From: Dipylidium caninum
Taxonomy: Eukaryota > Platyhelminthes > Cestoda > Cyclophyllidea > Dipylidiidae
Direction of reading: 5' to 3'
DNA length: 64,000 bases
NCBI GenBank assembly: GCA_017562135.1
Contig: QEYB01001666.1
Span: 62,001-126,000, forward strand
The notes beneath the pieces are model-generated. The model had not been told where the DNA came from, made no database searches, and worked only from the letters and a program-made list of their open reading frames with translations. The position numbers and the translations under genes were made by a program. Below, piece after piece: positions 44,501-56,237 of the stretch (position 1 is its first letter; each line of letters starts with the position of its first letter).

Positions 44501-47500
44501 ACTTGCCACGAAATTCCCTAGTTGAATTCTAGTTTTTATGTACATGCGGCCAAAAGGGAATGAGAACGCGCATCTAATTATCCTTCACTCGGATGACAAC
44601 GGTTGACTTTTTTATCTTTCAATCACTTTCCGGTCATCTGATGTGCGAACAAACTTCTTAACTCTTTTGCTTTGTTCATTACTTTGGTGGCGAATTTACT
44701 AACTACTTTCCTCTTTACTATCTCTTTCCTCGGATTTTCATCAGAGCTTTCACTTTTTTCGAATGAAGTGACTAAGAAGATTTTGTTATCTTTATAGCCA
44801 ATATCTTTGGGACAGTTCTGTTTGCAGTAAATCTAGCTTTCCGTCAGTGTCGGTAGTTCGACTTGAAGGGTGCAAATCTTGTTCTTTAGAATACCGGTCG
44901 CTGCAAAATGGGGCAAATCGCTGGACCACTCGAGGAGGGTAAAATTTATGCTGGTGGTAAGAAAGTCTTCCCTTACTTTCATACTTTCACAGAAGCTTAA
45001 TGGATTGGACGTTTAGACCTTTGTTTATTTATTTCATGACCTACGTAATAAAGCAGTTACATGCATTAGAATTGGTTTTAGTAGATTTAAATAGCCTAAT
45101 TCGCTATCATAACAGCGTAAGAATAGGTAGGCGACGGCATTAATTATGAATTATTATAGTGGGATCAACACATTCCTTGCCCTATGATAATCATTATGTT
45201 TTAAGCATGAAATTCCTGTGACTGTCATCATCCCCTTAGTCCTTATTCATTATTTAACAGCCTATTAGAACGCCCCGTGTTTTGGACTCGGCTTATACAC
45301 CAATGGCTCTTTTCCGTTGTCGATGAGACAAGCAGCTGCCCCATTATATATCATAAATTGATAAAAATTAGATGATACAGCCATGTGATAGTGAAGTCAG
45401 AGTTTGGGGAGTCTGTACGGCAAAAGCGTTGTGTTCAATATGATTTGGCGGCAGAAGTTCTTGAAAATGTAGACTATCGTACTAAGGCAACATTCTGTGT
45501 GTATTTGCTTACATGTCTAAAGGATTTGCTTAGTAGCATTCTTCATGAACAAACAAAGCGATATGTAAACTAAAACGCATACTTAGATGAGAGCCTTTAA
45601 CACGAGGCGCGAATAATTTCTCACCTTCACCTTGACAGCGCTGAAAATTCCTTCTGGTTGTCCAAGTACAAACTCTGATAAAACAGATTGCCCAGTCTCG
45701 ATTGTCGTATTCTCTTAAAGTCAGTTAGGTGACGATGCCATTCAAGTGCATTATTGGCAAGTTGAATACTTATCTTCGTCGTGAACCTTTCACAAAACAC
45801 GTTTTCTCACTCCTTTTTATTATTCTTCAAAGTTGATAATAAGGATACTCCTGATATGTGAGATAGAAACCTTTATTCAATCATCTTACTTTATGATAAG
45901 CTCCGAAACGATAAGGACCGTGGATAATAAATTTCTCCTTCACCAAGGTTATCGTTTTAAGGAAAGTAATGCTAATACATTCTAGGGATAAAATTGAGAG
46001 AAGGAAAGTGGAAGGCAATTCACTTAAGCAACAGTACCTAACCCTTTTCGCCTTCCTTTTTTTAGTTGACAGTTTTTAGAAAAATCTAAGGAAAGTTGCT
46101 AGAAAAGCTTCATTAAGAGCAGGTATTTCAGTTGCAGTCTACCCCAAATTCCTTTCACATATCCAAAATAGACGAGATTTAACGCTAATACCATAAATCC
46201 AAGGAGCGTGATTTGATCTTATCGCCATGCTTCATAGTCGAGTCATTGTGTAATGAGTGTGTGTTGGAGAGGGGATTTGGAACTTTTCCTTGGTATGTGC
46301 ATATATTACTCTTTTTTGTTTTACTTCGTGAAAATATTATATTTAACATCTGATAGCGGACGATATCAAGCAGACAATCCTCCTGAAGCGTATCCAAGAA
46401 GAGTGGACTTTTTCTCACGTCTCTTTGCATATAAAGTGATTAGACAGAAAGTGTTCCATTCTACCCAATTTGGGTAGAATTCGAAGGACTCAACGTGTAG
46501 GTGGTATTAGCTGAAGAAGTCGGCTGTGAAGTGGCCCATCCACTTCCATTTATCCAGTGCTTTGATATAAGTCGGTAGAGTAGATTTCTTCCGCTGCACG
46601 TATAGGCTCTTGTGCCACCTTCACCCAACTCATCGGTGCTAAGGGGAAAAATGTCCTCTACACCGGTGACCACATTTTCGGTGACATTCTCAAATCCAAA
46701 CGTCAGGTGGGCTGGAAGACCTTTTTGGTAATTCCGGAGCTGCTGAATGAAATCTACGTGTGGAAGAAAAAGAACTCCTTGTTTGAACGCCTTACGGAAT
46801 TGGACAATGAATTGGCCGAGAAGTACAAGTAATTTCACATTGAGTTTACATCTCCATTCTTTCCTACTTCGGCTAAAGTTAAGCGAAGATTTGAAAGGGA
46901 CTTGTAAATGCAGGCTTAAAGATTGAATTCACAGAAAACATGCATTTATGTAGCTAGACTCATGAATTTGTCTTCAGCATCACTTTCAGAAAGGGTGTAC
47001 TTGAATAGGAGGAATATCAATCACTGACAGAGTGCTTATTTGTTTCAAGAGGCAATATGCTCCCACTAGTTTTAATCGTTGAAGTAGTAGTGTGGAAAAA
47101 ACCTAGACGGCATTTATTTAGCCGATTTCATGTCAATTTTCTTAAAAGTAAGATAGCCTACATCTCGTTATAGACTCGTTTTCAAGATAGGAATCTCCTT
47201 CCGCCCATCGTGGCATTGTGGAAAGTTAGTCGGTCACTAAATAGTCAATTAATTCTTCAGAGGGGAATGAATCTTAAGAAAGTTATAAGGCGGTTAGATT
47301 CAAAAGAAACATGAAACAGGTGGTGCGCCATCGTAACCACTTAAACAAAAAGTAGGTCAAACTAGGAGATATGGAGATTCCCATCTTAATAAGTCGCCTT
47401 TGTATAGAATTAGCATTCCCCTTAACCGGTATAAAGCCAATAGTGAAGCGCTTATTCTCATTTCTGACTCGACATTTAGGCAGATGCAACTCTTTAAGTT

Positions 47501-50500
47501 ACTGTTCTTATTCCTTGTCCTCTTAGGGATTTGAATATAGCATCGAATTCAAAGCCCGATGTTTCAGAAGTGCAAAAGGAAATTCGAGTAAGTTCAACCC
47601 TTAGCCACGCTCTCTGGTGGGGCATTTGTGTGTGGAAAATAATACAGAACAATTGTCAGTCTGAGGCAATAAATATTAACCGTCCAAGTATCCTCCTCTG
47701 TTTGGTTTGGTTTGGTTGAAATTTTAGCATTTACTAGACGGGTAATCGCTTTATCTCCCCAGAGATAAATTATTCAAACCACTTCTTGATGGTAAAAGCA
47801 AATAGGTGCACACTTTTTCATATTTTTCTCGAAAGTGAAAGCCTTTTCCATTTCATCCGTGCAGGAGACCGTTTTTTCTTCTCTACATTACAGTGCGCTG
47901 AAGAGAGGCACATTTGCACACTTTATATATTAGTGAAGATTTCATAAACTGCTCAACTTTTCTTGGCTAAAATCATCCTTAGATTCTACAAATACCTTGG
48001 CAAATCTATCAACCGTTTTGGCATAATCTGTGTTCCGTTTAGACGGAATATTTCTATATTCTCCGAGTTTAATAAACAAGGCACTAAAAGCTACTGAAAT
48101 CCCGAATCGAGTAGCACATCGCCACGTTTGTTTTTCCAAATCAGAGTTAAGTTGTTTTTGTGTGGCTTTAACGGCAAACTCCGAATAAATGCAGAAATCC
48201 ATATATACTGAGCGTGCCGATGAGATCTAAATTGTCAAATTTCCTTCCTATTAGGACTCATTCACCATGACCAGTCTCTCACCTGGCCCACTTTGTTTCT
48301 CCATCACACTTTTATCGTGTAACTCACTACGTTACTTATAACTTTCTCACGTTGGGGAAGAGGGGCAACTGGCTAATAGGAAATGTCATTGAAGAGTGGA
48401 TGATTTTAGACCGATATACTTTCATCTAAGTATTAAAGTGGCAGTCTTGAAGTCTTTAGTTCACTGGAGAGAGGGGAAAGGAAATCTATTTCTGATCGCC
48501 TAGGATGAAATGCTGTTGCCCACTTCCCACTTTTGCTGAGAAAGACATGATAGTTGAGGCTTTTTGGCCACCATTTCACGATTTATCGTGATGAATCTCC
48601 TCAGCTGCCCATTACAGAACATCTTCTCCCTTTACGTCAATGAAGGGATGGGAAATAATTGGAGCCAGTCAGTTTCATTCTTCTGCATAAAGTACAATTT
48701 AGTCGGTTAATAGTCAGGGTAGTCAATTTGGATACATCATGAAACTCCCTCATTGTCATCTTCTGATGTACTGGGCATTTATGTCACCTAATGCAATCGT
48801 AAGCGTATAGTGACATTTTTTCGGAAGGACATTACCCGTACTATATTGTATCCGTCTCATTTAAAATCTGCTCTTCCTCGACGTCGAGGCAGAGCGTCTG
48901 AAACCTTCAAAACACTTTAAATTTGGGAGACAAAGTAGATCCACCTAAGTGAAATGACACTCGAAGTTTGGGTGTGCAAAACAGTTCCAAAGAGAGTATT
49001 TTATTGAGTGCTACAATGAAATATGGCAACATTTGCCGTTGGTAATAATGAGCCCAGGAAGGTCTTTTTACTAGTGATGTACAGTCTATTTGGCTGGCAA
49101 ATTGACCTCATTTACGCGATGAGGCAATAAAATAATTTTATCTCCTAACCGAAGATTGACCGTCCGTTATTTCCACATATATCCAATGAATCTTCCTAGT
49201 CGTGAACTAAATACGCCTTTGACTACAAAATCCTACTTTTTTTCAAAACTCCAATTTTTTTCTTATCATTGTGGAATTAAAATTTTCCACCGTCTCTGAT
49301 GTGGCACTGCCCGCGGCAGTGCAGTCGGATGCCTTAAGTTCGACCGTTCTATTTGGCTGTGGAACAATGCTAGTGGTTTCCAGTGTAGATAATGCAACTG
49401 ATTAAAATACGGTCTACATTTATGCAGATTTTCGGAGTGAAAATGTACATTTTGCAGTTGTTAAATTTATTTAATTACAAAAAAAAGATGGTGGGTATTT
49501 CTCTCTTCTTGGGAGGCGGGGGGAATGAGGGAGTGTGTGACTTTTCACCTCTTCCAGACACAACAATTTGTCCAACTCCTTAATATATGGCTGTGTGAAA
49601 TATGAATAGGTATGAAGGCGATTTATTTCATTTTTTGACAAGGCAGAAATGTGTTTAAAGGCCAGACACGGCTACTTTATTGCCTATGCATAATTGAGGA
49701 GAGTTTTATATGAGTGAGGTGATTGCATTTTCTCCTATTCACCTTCTTTTTTTAAATCTTACAGAATGTTGCAAACGAAATGAGCGAGGCTTATGGTCTC
49801 CTGGGAAGTATTTTCCGCCATGGTAAGCTTTTTATTTGTGCAAAATGGAATGAGGAGTGCATAAGCTATTGTCATTAACATCAATTGACAGTCACTGGAG
49901 CTTAAAATAAAGACCTACTACTCCGATGGAGAAATTGGGTTATTCGAAAAGGATATGATTTTTTATCTCGAGAAACAAAGCGAACAATGACTGTTAAGGC
50001 ATTACTTTTTTACCTAATGCCTTTTTAAGAAACAACTAGCCATGACAACGATTATATTTCGTGTTTACTATTTTACCAGGGTGTTTTTTAGCTTTTGACG
50101 CAATTGTTTTTCATCTACGACAACGCTTTTATCGGCTGCTGCAATTTGAGTAAAATTTTTGATATTCATTAAAATTTAGAGGCACACTCTAAGAATCCTT
50201 CATAGGAATAGAGGTAAAAAGGAAACTTTGCAGCGCAAATCTTTTCTGAGTGACAAACTGATTAAAGGCCAGACCTCCGAAGCCCTAATTGTCCACACGA
50301 GACGGCTTTTGGCCTCAAGTAGGAGTCCCCATCATTTATTTTTCCATTACATTGAGCGACAACGAAGGAGCTGAGAGACACCCAGTTAATCTCATTTTTG
50401 GTTTAAACAACTTTACAATGACTTGAACTACATTTATATGTAGAGATTACTAAATTGTCACCAGTGTCACAATCAACATGCACTTGGAATCAGTCACCGG

Positions 50501-53500
50501 AGTTCACGTCAATAAGTCTATAGGTGGTGTGATTTGATCCCCTTTCCCAGCCGATTTGTACTTTGACGTGGTACTCGTACGAGACCTCATTAACTCCTTC
50601 CTTCTCCCGTTTTGTCCGCATATCATGTCCGGTCCTGTTGACTTGCCCCGCTTGTTGGCGGACTTCACGTGTCTAAGCAATCGTCTCCAATTGCTCTTGA
50701 ACGCGTCATGCCACGTAGCAGTCTTCCAAGGCGGCCTTATCAAAAGCACAGGCCAGCTAGGAGGCTACGTGCATAGATGGCATAAACCGGAGGTTCGAGT
50801 AGCCCATAGAATCAACCTTTTGCTCTCTGACAACCCTTTTCGCTCTCGCAAACCAGCGATTCGAGACGATTTGGGCCAAACTGGGGAAAAATTTTCAAGT
50901 AGTTTAAGATCATGCTCAAATAAGCATTCAGAAATAATAAAATTTTGCAAACTTATTTATTTATATATCGAACACTTGAATATTGGTAAATATTACGCTC
51001 TGTATTTACTTTTCGTGAGATATTTCGTCAAACAATGTCCAAAATACGTCCTGGCTATATCAGATCATGTATCGCAGTAGTACTCTGCTTCCCACCTACC
51101 TCCAGACGTGTTTCGGCCAGTCCCTCTTTTAGCCCTTTTTAGCAGTGTGGGAAGCTTCCCATTTGGTCGGATTTCCTCGGAATGCGACGTAGACGCTTGT
51201 TTCCAACGATGGCGATGTGATCCTCTCAACTGCTCAACAAACGTTCTTAGAAATCGTAAATGGCTGGTCTTTTCTAGTTTATACGAAAAATGGGGAATTG
51301 TTCAGGCAAATTTCTATGCCGACGAAAAAAAAGAGAGTTTACGCCAATATTTAAGCGATTTTTGCAGGAAACACTGCGCTGGTGTGTGTTGGTCCGTCCT
51401 ATCGCCACTACCCACATAAGATTTACATAAAAATGTATGCCTAGTCTAGTTTACGAAGGTATTTCAAAGGGAAATATCGTAAATAAGCAGATCTGGTTGA
51501 AAAAAAACCCCCTAACGTCGTAGCAGCGTCGGTCGAGCTGACACTCCAAATTAGCCGGGCCCCGTTTAAGACGCCGCTCGGGTACAAAGGGTTAAAATGT
51601 TAACTGAGAAGAGTTGTAATGCTCCTTCGTCATACAAACGTTATATAAATTTTGTCAAATTTAACCCCTGTTGTATCATACTCATACATTTGTAATTTGC
51701 AATAGACATTCGATGTAACCCCACAGCTTCGTCTCCAGGCCTCGTACTCACATTTCATTCATCCGTGATTAATACCCTTCTCCTCCACCTAAAACTCATG
51801 GTAATGTACTGACAAAACCAGGCAATTTTTCCGCCATCCAGGCTCCCGATTGACCACATTCTCATCCCAGGCAATGCAATTTGCCGACCTCTACTCCTAC
51901 AGTTGCTACAATCTCATTTACTATCCCCTGTGCTACATGTTCCGTGCACCACCCATGCTGATGCCCCACGAGTCCACTGTGCCCCATGAGGTGACGGCGC
52001 TCGAGTCCTTCCAAGATCTCGAAAACTCGCCTTGCGGCCTGAGACGGCGGACGACTACAGGCGAGTTGTTCCCCTATTTTAACTCCTCTCCTCACTTGCC
52101 TTTACGCGGTGAATGATATTCTAACCTTCTTATGAAGTAACCGGCTTCATCATGACTTGTGTATTCCAATTATGAGGTTAAAATAAGGAATCACACGAGT
52201 GTTTATTGTTTATTTTCAAAACTACATGGTGCTTGTGTGTACGCTAACTAATCACTTACGTGAGGCCTCTTAAAAACTATCACTTTTTTTGTTTGTAGTA
52301 GAATGCTTAGATAGCGAGTTTGCCCAAAATGTAGGCCGTAAACTTTGAATTTTGGGAGAAGTGGAGGGTTCGAGTGGTGATTAATTCCGCATTGCAAACC
52401 CCTTGCATGCTTTCGCCACGAGAAATAAAATTAGGCTGGATGCGCCAAACATAACGAAACTCGGTTTGATTTTGGTGCGGTCCATCGAAGTACCTCCGTT
52501 TTTCAGATGGTTTATTTAAAAAACCTACCTTTTCCATTGGGTGGCATATCTACAGGTTATTTTATCTTGTGCAACAACTCGGAAGTAGGACGAGGTGTCC
52601 CCGGTGAGTTTGGGTGATTTCAATCAACCAGTGCTAATGTCTTTCTGCTCTTTGGTGTAATTTTTGCAACGCCATCGCCGGACTCAATGTAAGGTTAGCA
52701 TTTTCACCAGTGGACTACCACAATCCTCCAGAGAGCTGGCACAGCCCCAAAGTACGTATTTCACCATTCCGGTATACATCATGTGTCTTTAAGTTATCAT
52801 AAATATTTGAATGACCTCATTTAATCACAATTTGACGGGATATGGATTTGCGTCTTGTCAGCGTTTTTGGCCGTCGTGGGGGGTAGTTGGCGTTCACTCT
52901 AGCCCCATCAGGCCAACAATCTCCACTTTGCTGTAATCTGACTACCTTAATCCCATATCCCTTCTTCTACTTCTTGGCTTTTCTCCACATGGCAAGTAAT
53001 AGACCTCAACTGGTAGCCCCTGGTCGTCGTTCATGTGACTCTGCTTTCCATCGTTAAGTTCATTCGGTACTGCATACTTTTTAAATCGCGCCGCTTATGT
53101 CCTGTTTATTCTCTTCGTACCGAAATTCCTTCTTCCTTAAATTCATTTTTACATCTTATCCGTCCAGTTATTTTTGACCTAGAGGCTTAGAGTCTTGAGC
53201 GTATACCTTCTAACGCCTATTGGTGAAATGCGTCTAGTGAAGCTGTGGCAGGCGCGCTTGTACTGGGCACTTTTTCACAACTAGGCGACCTTGAACTCCG
53301 TAAAGGCTTCAGCGAAAGTAGAAATTTGATTTGGGATAAAGTCATGCAGTTTTGGAGGGCAATAATCGTATCATCATTGCGTTGACATGATGGCTTTCCG
53401 GTGCTATGAAAATGGGATCTTTTGACGAACGAGGAGGTGTCTATTCCACATAGAGTGGACGAACCATGGGAAGCTTGACCTTTTCTTAACTTTCTACTTT

Positions 53501-54909
53501 ACAGCACACAATGTAACCGTTACTTACCGACGTGTTCTCGGTAGGCATTTGGTGGGTTGATTGGATGAAGGGGGAAGTCTAAATAAACACATCAAAGGTG
53601 GGAAGTTTGACACTTCCTGATTGACACTTCATTCTTGTGAGGTGCAAGCCAGCAGTTCTTCCTGTGGACGGAAAGCAAACAGCGAAGATCTAACGGAGAC
53701 TAGCACCATTTTCTGTGAGCCTGAGACTTTAACAAAATACTTTGAAATTGACTCGTTGCTATAAGTTGGACGGTTCTCATTCTGACACCTGCCAAGTTAT
53801 CAAGTTGTCTCTCAGTTATCATTAAATAAATAACCTTAAGGCAACAAGATTTTACCTCATTCTACTTGCATTAAGGCTGGTCTTCATTCAACACTTTCCA
53901 GAACAATATATATTTCTAACTAAGGGAGATGAACACTTACGAGGAACTTCCGTTTTTGTGACACTGATGTTTGACAATAGGGTAGCGTGTAGTTTCTCAG
54001 AGTTTTATGGACAAAGAGAAAGAAAAATAAGTTTAACTGGTCAATCCAGAGGTCAGTCTGTTAAAATGGCTAGTTGGTAAGGTCAAACATGGGGAGCAGA
54101 GATCACGGGACGAAATTTTTCACTATTCATGGTACTTGCTTTGATAATGCCGAATAACGTCGCTTTCTTTTCGACATATTTTCTTGTTGCATTTATTCAC
54201 AATCAGCGTTGAAAGATTTGTTACCCCAGTCAATTTCCATTGCTTCCTAAATTGTCCGAGTTTTGGAAAGTTCGGACAGTTGCCTTCGTCATTTGAGCCC
54301 ACAATTTCAATCTGGGAGGAGTGCTTTTTTGCATCTTCGTTAACTGAATGGTTAGGCATATCTGGAGTTCACCAAGCATAAAGTCTGTCAACTTACTGAC
54401 CGTTCATGGTGTTGGATGCGAGTCTAGACCTGGGAAATGATGAACTGTCAAATGTCCTATTATTTTCCTGTGTGCCTTAGATCGTGTTGAATGGCACATA
54501 TCTGTAAATTTGGCGTCTTGGGCCTTCCTCACCATTGGGCGCCGACTTTTGATGGTTGTAACATACAATGACGAGACCATTTCGGCATTAAAAGATAGTC
54601 ATCTATGATAACCTTTTTTTGAGCTCTTACAGAATAAGCGGGAGTCTGCATGCTTTTTTTCACCTCTGGCTGCTTTATCCAATTTATGCATGATTATTCG
54701 CTGGCATATCTACATGTGCAGAGGCGGAGATGGCAAAACATATCAAGGCAATGCGTCTCACCCAAGTAGTTGACTCGCTGATGATCACGCATTCTTCTGC
54801 GCCTGAGGAAGACGCGACAACTGCTTCCGCCACTCTTGCACCCGTAACCCCCGGCCCCTCTTCCCTCAACATCACCTCTATCTTCACAAATTCAACTTCG
54901 TCATCCTAA
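41546..54909 (+). CDS. NT5C2: Cytosolic purine 5'-nucleotidase (NT5C2-like), frameshifted in exon 7
   Basis: HAD-superfamily enzyme that dephosphorylates IMP/GMP in the cytosol. Exons: 41546-41637, 41681-41754, 41783-41900, 41943-42038, 42069-42157, 42196-42344, 42423-42503, 42991-43051, 43404-43442, 44213-44314, 44890-44956, 46606-46828, 47527-47587, 49765-49822, 51842-52108, 52711-52751, 54724-54909. Motif I is [10 protein letters not shown], motif II region [14 protein letters not shown], motif [14 protein letters not shown], motif [16 protein letters not shown]. Also [35 protein letters not shown] and LMPHESTV. All phases fit except exon 7, which is one base too long at an A7 run. Corrected length would be about 600 aa (human 561). 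Intron 1 uses a GC donor. The first six introns are only 28-43 bp. The 3' terminal exons are less certain. Confidence 0.88.
42423..42503 (+). pseudogene. NT5C2: Exon 7 of NT5C2-like gene with +1 frameshift
   Basis: The exon enters in phase 0 and must leave in phase 2, but has 81 rather than 80 nt. Family alignment places the break in the A7 run at 42432-42438: GEL precedes it in one frame and [17 protein letters not shown] follows in another. All other exons are intact, so a homopolymer assembly error is as likely as gene decay. Confidence 0.75.
42504..42990 (+). other. NT5C2-like intron
   Basis: AT-rich, with weak donor GTCAGC and acceptor CCTTGTAG. Nothing else recognised. Confidence 0.7.
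43052..44212 (+). other. NT5C2-like introns flanking a 39-nt micro-exon
   Basis: Two introns (43052-43403 and 43443-44212) surround micro-exon 43404-43442, which encodes [13 protein letters not shown] and replaces the longer DKIMTYLFDFPHG segment of human NT5C2. Both donors are GTAAGT. No other gene. Confidence 0.8.
44315..46605 (+). other. NT5C2-like introns around exon 44890-44956
   Basis: AT-rich sequence. An ORF of 62 codons at 45385-45573 (+) begins at GTG and has no recognised family. Confidence 0.6.
46829..51841 (+). other. NT5C2-like introns around exons 47527-47587 and 49765-49822
   Basis: Introns of about 0.7, 2.2 and 2.0 kb. They include a TTTGG pentamer run (about 47700-47718), an antisense 86-codon ORF listed separately, and open stretches at 50504-50749 (-) and 51108-51419 (+) with no recognised family. 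Confidence 0.6.
47942..48202 (-). CDS. Nested antisense ORF, 86 aa
   Basis: ATG-to-TGA ORF inside an NT5C2-like intron, opposite strand. It begins [20 protein letters not shown] and continues with a short hydrophobic segment (about residues 30-48, around [12 protein letters not shown]) and a charged C-terminus. The composition looks more protein-like than most intronic ORFs here. No AATAAA follows closely and no family is recognised, so it may be a small gene, a pseudogene fragment or chance. Confidence 0.3.
   Translation of the reverse strand: MDFCIYSEFAVKATQKQLNSDLEKQTWRCATRFGISVAFSALFIKLGEYRNIPSKRNTDYAKTVDRFAKVFVESKDDFSQEKLSSL
52109..54723 (+). other. NT5C2-like terminal introns
   Basis: Two introns around the 41-nt exon 52711-52751 (acceptor TTTTCACCAG, donor GTACGT). 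The exon before may end at 52108 (GT donor) or 52060 (GC donor GCGAGT); both leave phase 1. No other gene. Confidence 0.55.
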
Positions 54910-55968
54910 TCGGCCTAGAGGGGAATTTAGGATGCTCGCGCTCTCGCTCGCTCTCTCTCTCTGCCTCTCTCTCCCTCCATCTCGTGCCTACGCATCCCGG
55001 TCCATGTGCCTGCGCTTAATGCCGGATTGCATGGTTTGCTCCTTTTCACTTTTGCATGCCGTCTTCACTACTCTGCGTTTGGGCTTACAAGAGCTCTGGA
55101 AGAATCACTACGCAATTTTAAATCCCCTAAAAAAATCCATCCTATCTCGATGGTAACCACTAAAATCCCTATTCATCCGAGAGTACAGGAACGATGTTAT
55201 TTCAGCAGATGAAAAACCGCCTGAGGATACGTCTTCAATCTGAGTAAAATCAGCACTGTAGGTGCATTATAGACTACTTTGTTTATTGCAGATATTTTTA
55301 GCCGAAATTCCAAAATATCTTTATGGGACAGGAGAGGAGGGGAGGGGAAACTGTGCTCCCCTTCCCCTGTCTGCCTTGCCCAACCGATTGTCTACCGCGC
55401 CTCAGTGAAATTCAAAGTTGGCATTTGATGGTCGACACACTGTGCCAGCCTTTTATGTCCCGACCCATTGAATTAACGCGTCTTCGAGGAAATACGAACA
55501 CTCTCTTGCAGCATAAGCTAGCTGAGGATGTAAACTTACGAGAAATACTGCTTATTTCTCCACAGTACTCGAGAATTGTTGTATCTTTTTCGAGGCGTCA
55601 TTTTTTTACCTCATTCGGTGGCCTTTTTGGAGGGTTGCACACTATAAAGTTCAGGGGGGAATTTTCACGCCCCTTTAGGTAACAGGTGGAAAGGCAACAG
55701 CCTTTTACCTACAATGTCAAGAGGTTGTTAGATAAGTTTCCTTTGGGAGTCATTTACTATCTTATTGAAGATATTTTTAAAAAAATTGAACTGTGCATTA
55801 AATATGCAAGAGATGTTGCTTTTGTTTACTCTAATGTAGAGCCTTCTGTGCATTCCTTCCTGTTATTCAGTTGTTTTAATAAGTACAAGAGAGAAGTTGA
55901 GTAGGTGCTTCTAAATCACAAAATTTGAGGACATTTTGGTCATTTTTTGCCTGTCGGCACGTTTACAG
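54910..55968. other. Intergenic or intronic stretch after the NT5C2-like gene
   Basis: Starts with a CT-rich tract (54936-54976). Short ORFs at 55323-55682 and 55686-55904 (+) have no recognised family; the second starts at GTG. Confidence 0.4.
54936..54976. repeat. CT-rich simple sequence
   Basis: Imperfect CT repeat directly 3' of the last NT5C2-like exon. Confidence 0.75.
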
Positions 55969-56237
55969 ATGGATCTCCGCGCTTTTTCACAAAAATGAGT
56001 TCGAGGCGCCTCCATCCACCTGTCAACCGCGCTGATTTACAGGGACCTGAACGTCACAAGTCCGTCGGGTCTTTCCCCTTTCTCTGCACTCCCGTTCCTT
56101 CCACTTTAAACGCTAACAAGCTGTCAGACGGCCTCGAGACCCTTTCCACAACCAGTCCAACCACCGACGCTAAGACTACAGGTTCAATTGACATTCCTGA
56201 AAGTGAAGATAGTCTTAGCGACGACTGTTTCGTCTGA
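55969..56237 (+). CDS. Alternative terminal exon or separate last exon, acidic tail
   Basis: Acceptor GTTTACAG at 55968 opens a phase-1 frame of about 89 codons, Ser/Thr/Pro-rich, ending in the acidic IPESEDSLSDDCFV and a TGA stop. The phase matches the NT5C2-like exon ending at 52108 or 52060, and human NT5C2 also ends in a polyacidic tail, so it may be an alternative C-terminus to exon 54724-54909. It could equally belong to another gene. Confidence 0.4.

Noticed and set aside
47700..47718. TTTGG run as an interstitial telomere
   Set aside because: Only about three units and the motif is not the TTAGGG type expected in flatworms.
50504..50749. Arg/Lys-rich antisense ORF as a retrotransposon fragment
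   Set aside because: No reverse transcriptase, endonuclease or zinc-knuckle motif visible.
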